Shown: positions 61,085 through 64,000 of the stretch, piece by piece
How positions within the stretch are numbered: position 1 is the first letter of the stretch
Layout: every line of letters starts with the position of its first letter
Source of the DNA: Straminergon stramineum
Taxonomy: Eukaryota > Streptophyta > Bryopsida > Hypnales > Calliergonaceae
Reading direction: 5' to 3'
Assembly (NCBI GenBank): GCA_963920665.1
Contig: OY987267.1
Coordinates: forward strand, 7,750,001 to 7,814,000
DNA length: 64,000 bases
Program-made: the position numbers and the translations under genes
Notes under the pieces: generated by a model
Database searches by the model: none
What the model was told of the DNA's origin: nothing
What the model saw: only the letters and a program-made list of their open reading frames with translations

Positions 61085-63414
61085 TTAACCCTTCACCGCC
61101 CAAGGGGACGGATTTTGTCCACTCAAAATTGAAAAAAGGGGTGTTGCACTCTTAATGAATTCTGCTAGGGTGGGATAGAAGGTGGGTCCGCAAGACATTG
61201 TAGGTTTCTTGGTGATTATGGCCTTGTGAGATCTATAGTAAGTGCACATGCATTGAATGGAGGTAAGATTTCCATCGAGAGTAAAATCCAAAACTTTGCA
61301 GTTTGCCTTGAATGTCACAAAAGTGACTGGAAGGAGCTGGTAGAAGACAATTGCACCTCAGATCCAGTTTATGACGAGGGGACAGTCTCGTACTCAAGGT
61401 TTAGGGTGCCGCACACAACGATTCTCGCAGCGTGGGGTAGCATCACTCAATTTATGTACAGTGAAGGCGACATTGACCATCGACAAAATTTGGTTAGTTG
61501 AGGGGCAAATAGGAGCGGTAGATGCATGGAGTTTAGGATAAATCTGACGATGCGGTGGTCCTTTTTATAGGAAGAATGAAGAAGAAGAGTGGGGAGTGGG
61601 GAGTGCTTCATCATGTTTGAGCTTCAATCCTTTGGTTATGTCGCAACAGTTTAGGATGGTAGTTTGTTGTCTACGTAATAGTACACTCTCTATAGGAGTG
61701 TATCCAAATTTTTGGTGTTGTTGGAGCACATGAACATTTTGGTAATGTAGTAGTGTAGCCACATAGAGTTTTTTTGTGCTATGAATTTTGGAATTTTGGA
61801 CTCTGTTTGTGTTGAGCACCATCCCTGTTCTAGACAACTGATTTCACATCAACTACTTCTTTGTATATAACTCCGTATGTTTGTTATTGTCAGATTGTTA
61901 TTTGACTATGTTTCTCCAAATTTGCTCCCTTCTTTGCTATGAACATAAGTTTGTGGCTAGTTGTTGCACCTCATGGCCTTCACGTGCACAACAATGTTTT
62001 CAAGGCAAGCTGCACGCAAAAGTAGAGCTAATCGGCAATATCCTATGGCTGGTGCACATACCTTCTAGTCGATTCCGGTCACCCTTCTGCTGCAACGCTC
62101 GTTTCATGTCTTCCCATCTAGGCAATTTTGTAGCCTTGGGGCCAATTTTTTCACAATCGTGTCACTTGTAGGGTCTCATTGAATCCCTCGTAAGCTTGTC
62201 CCGAAAGCAACCTCATGTTGCTGGTAATCGACCGGGGATCTACTGCGACACCCCAAAAGCAAGGTCTCTGTGTTGCACTTCACCCTTGATTAACCCCTAA
62301 AGGACCAGCCTTGTGTTTTTGGCAACATAACTTTTTTGGGCAGGTACATGTGAGGGGTGATTTCACTCATTTAGGCAGAAATTTTTTGACAAGGTGTGGA
62401 CGAGGAATATCTTTCATGCATGCTAAATTTCATTTCATTTGAGTGTACAAGTAAAAAGTTATGATGCAAAATGTTGTTTATTTCTCAACTCGGGCAGCTC
62501 GGGCAGATCTGAAAAAATCACTTTTTTAAAAAATAAAAATTTGAAATTGGTTTTCTAGATTTACATATTTGGGGAAAGCTTTGAATTAGTCCATTTTGAT
62601 CAATGTAATGAAAGTTATGAGGAATTTTAGTTTGCGGGCAGTTAAGGAATCTCTACTCTAAAATAAACTTTGAAGTCCTTTATTTAACTCAATTTTTAAT
62701 ATTTTTTGAAAAAAATAAAATCATAGGATGTAGATTGTTTATTACAACATTACAACCATTGGGATTGTCATTTTTCAATTCCATAATTAAAATTTTGACA
62801 ATTTAGTATTTTGAATTATTCTCTACTTCTTTCTACTTACTATTTTTTTCCTACATGTTGTACAATTCCAAATGATTTGAAAATTTTCAAGAACATAGAC
62901 AACTTGCCTTGAAGAATGAATCCAAAGATGCACCACCATTTGGGACATTTTTTCATACAAATGTGACTTTCTGAAGTCCTGCTGCCCGGTTTTTTGCAGG
63001 GCAAAAAATCTGATTTTTGTCACTTCAAATGTTAATATCTTGCTATCCACACGGTAGAAATTTCTGAATTTTTTTTCACATCTTTTCAAAACAACTTACT
63101 ACAAGATCCTACGGTTACATGTGTTCTAAAATGTTTTTTTTCTTAAATTTTTTTTTGTGCTAAAAATGGCAGTTTTTGAACGTTTTTGGTGAAAACATAG
63201 TCAAGGAACTTTAGGGGTTAACTACTAAAATCTGTGCATCTGATCATCCGAAGCCACAAATTTTCTTAGATCTAGCATCGCCTCTAAGCTCACTACTATA
63301 TCAAATGACGGATTTCCACAATACCGCCGAAATTGCCTCCATGGCTCGATTCTTTACTATCGCTTACTTGAGCATGATGTTGATGCAAATGAAGGTTGGA
63401 TGGTGAAGGGTTAA
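61085..63414. mobile_element. TTAA-bounded element, 2330 bp, inserted in RNase H remains
   Basis: The left end is CTTAACCCTTCACC and the right end its exact inverse, GGTGAAGGGTTAAG (14 bp identical). Inside lies a complete 932-bp TTAA element (62290-63221); without it the host element is about 1.4 kb. The remaining interior (61100-62289) is less AT-rich than other TTAA elements and has open stretches on both strands (for example 61226-61501 plus), but no transposase motif I can identify. The sequences just outside the two TTAAs continue one RNase H-like frame, so this is a true insertion at TTAA. Confidence 0.82.
62290..63221. mobile_element. Nested TTAA-bounded transposon, 932 bp
   Basis: The left end is TTAACCCCTAAAGGACC and the right end GGAACTTTAGGGGTTAA. 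It is homologous in inverted orientation to 47703-48633. It lies within 61085-63414. Non-coding. Confidence 0.86.
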
Positions 63415-63560
63415 GTGGTTTGTGATAAGGTGTATGGAGTTTAAGTTGTCAATGAAGATGTGTTTATTGTTACCTTAGGGAGATCACTCCTTGTAATTTA
63501 AGGTATACACCTAAGTTAAGAGGGTATTTGATGTGGGGCTATTTACATTCATTATTGAAT
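63415..63560 (-). pseudogene. RNase H-like remains, N-terminal part (retrotransposon)
   Basis: The minus-strand translation includes HIFIDNLNSIHLITNHL, resembling the TDSL..I..I segment of retroelement RNase H, with the catalytic-position Asp retained but the neighbours changed. It reads up to the TTAA at 63411 and continues, across the inserted element, at 61084. Upstream stops are present. Confidence 0.5.
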
Positions 63561-63951
63561 TTAAGATGATTGTATTTTTATATAAAAAGCTACAAGGGTG
63601 TATTTTCAATACCCTATGTTTTTGTAAATTTCTTCATTTCGTTTTTTAAGTGAAGCTATCTTATATACAAAATTTAAGTGTCTAAATTTTTTTCGTTGGA
63701 TCCTTCTTTGCAAATTTTCCCTTCCCTTTACTACATGCATGTATGTGTAGAATATACACCATAAAATCAACAACAATCAATTAAATTCAAGTGCCATTGA
63801 CCAAGTGACGGTTTTTAATACCCATTGAAACTCTCTCATGAAGATTCCAAGTGATATGAGTGTATTTAACACATATGGCTTCACAAGTTGAAGTTGAGTG
63901 GATTATAAACTCTATCCTTATATTGTACAATTTTTAGGTCATTGGATCCAC
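63561..63951. other. AT-rich spacer, possibly older retrotransposon sequence
   Basis: No readable motif. If the retrotransposon remains extend this way they are too eroded to recognise. Confidence 0.35.
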
Positions 63952-63953
63952 TA

Positions 63954-64000
63954 AGGTAAACCTCCCTATTTGTGCAATGTGACAATTTTTGCCATTTGTG
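63954..64000. mobile_element. Left end of an AGGTAAACC MITE, cut by the window
   Basis: TA followed by AGGTAAACCTCCCTATTTG, matching the left-end pattern of the AGGTA MITE group. The right end would lie beyond the window. Confidence 0.5.

Noticed and set aside
1..64000. CRISPR arrays, operons or bacterial-type features
   Set aside because: Intron-rich genes and plant protein families show nuclear plant DNA. No regularly spaced repeats of CRISPR type are present.

Overview
The window is nuclear DNA from a land plant. It has intron-bearing genes with GT-AG introns of roughly 100-620 bp, protein families typical of plants, telo-box (AAACCCTA) motifs near gene starts, and long AT-rich spacers full of miniature inverted-repeat transposons. 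The compact introns would fit a bryophyte such as a moss or liverwort. That is inference, and no species is named.

Six genes are clear, and each reconstructed coding sequence stays in frame through every splice junction. (1) 2626-10065 (+): a 22-exon coiled-coil protein with a C-terminal Ig-like plus PH-like module. (2) 10911-11564 (-): YAE1. (3) 13643-16701 (+): the splicing factor PRP3, six exons. (4) 26547-29892 (-): the ALG11 mannosyltransferase, seven exons. (5) 31901-33791 (+): hypoxanthine-guanine phosphoribosyltransferase, four exons. (6) 38124-45013 (-): the SPRY-RING ubiquitin ligase RKP, 12 exons. A seventh probable gene, 22629-25114 (+), is AT-rich and easily missed: three exons encode a single-pass membrane protein with a long coiled coil, and a transposon sits in its first intron. 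The genes do not form one pathway. They are separately transcribed housekeeping genes (splicing, N-glycan assembly, purine salvage, Fe-S protein maturation, ubiquitin ligation).

The rest, especially 17-26 kb and 47-64 kb, is repeat-dominated. The main component is a set of about 16 elements that begin TTAACCC and end GGGTTAA. They fall into several size families (79, about 141, about 230, about 600, about 650 and about 931 bp) and are often nested. A filled and an empty copy of the same sequence lie side by side (57339-57800 versus 57822-58051), and another element splits an old RNase H-like reading frame exactly at a TTAA (61085-63414). Both show that TTAA is the duplicated target, as in the piggyBac superfamily. 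No transposase is visible here. A second group has TA-flanked AGGTA termini (854, 12731, 19252, 56661, 58563, 60357, 63954). There are also a CACTA-like foldback, a 376-bp hairpin, and eroded non-LTR retrotransposon remains on the minus strand after about 59.7 kb.

Exon limits were placed by reading splice consensus and family similarity by eye. Repeat boundaries were placed by matching inverted ends by eye. No alignment or database search was run.
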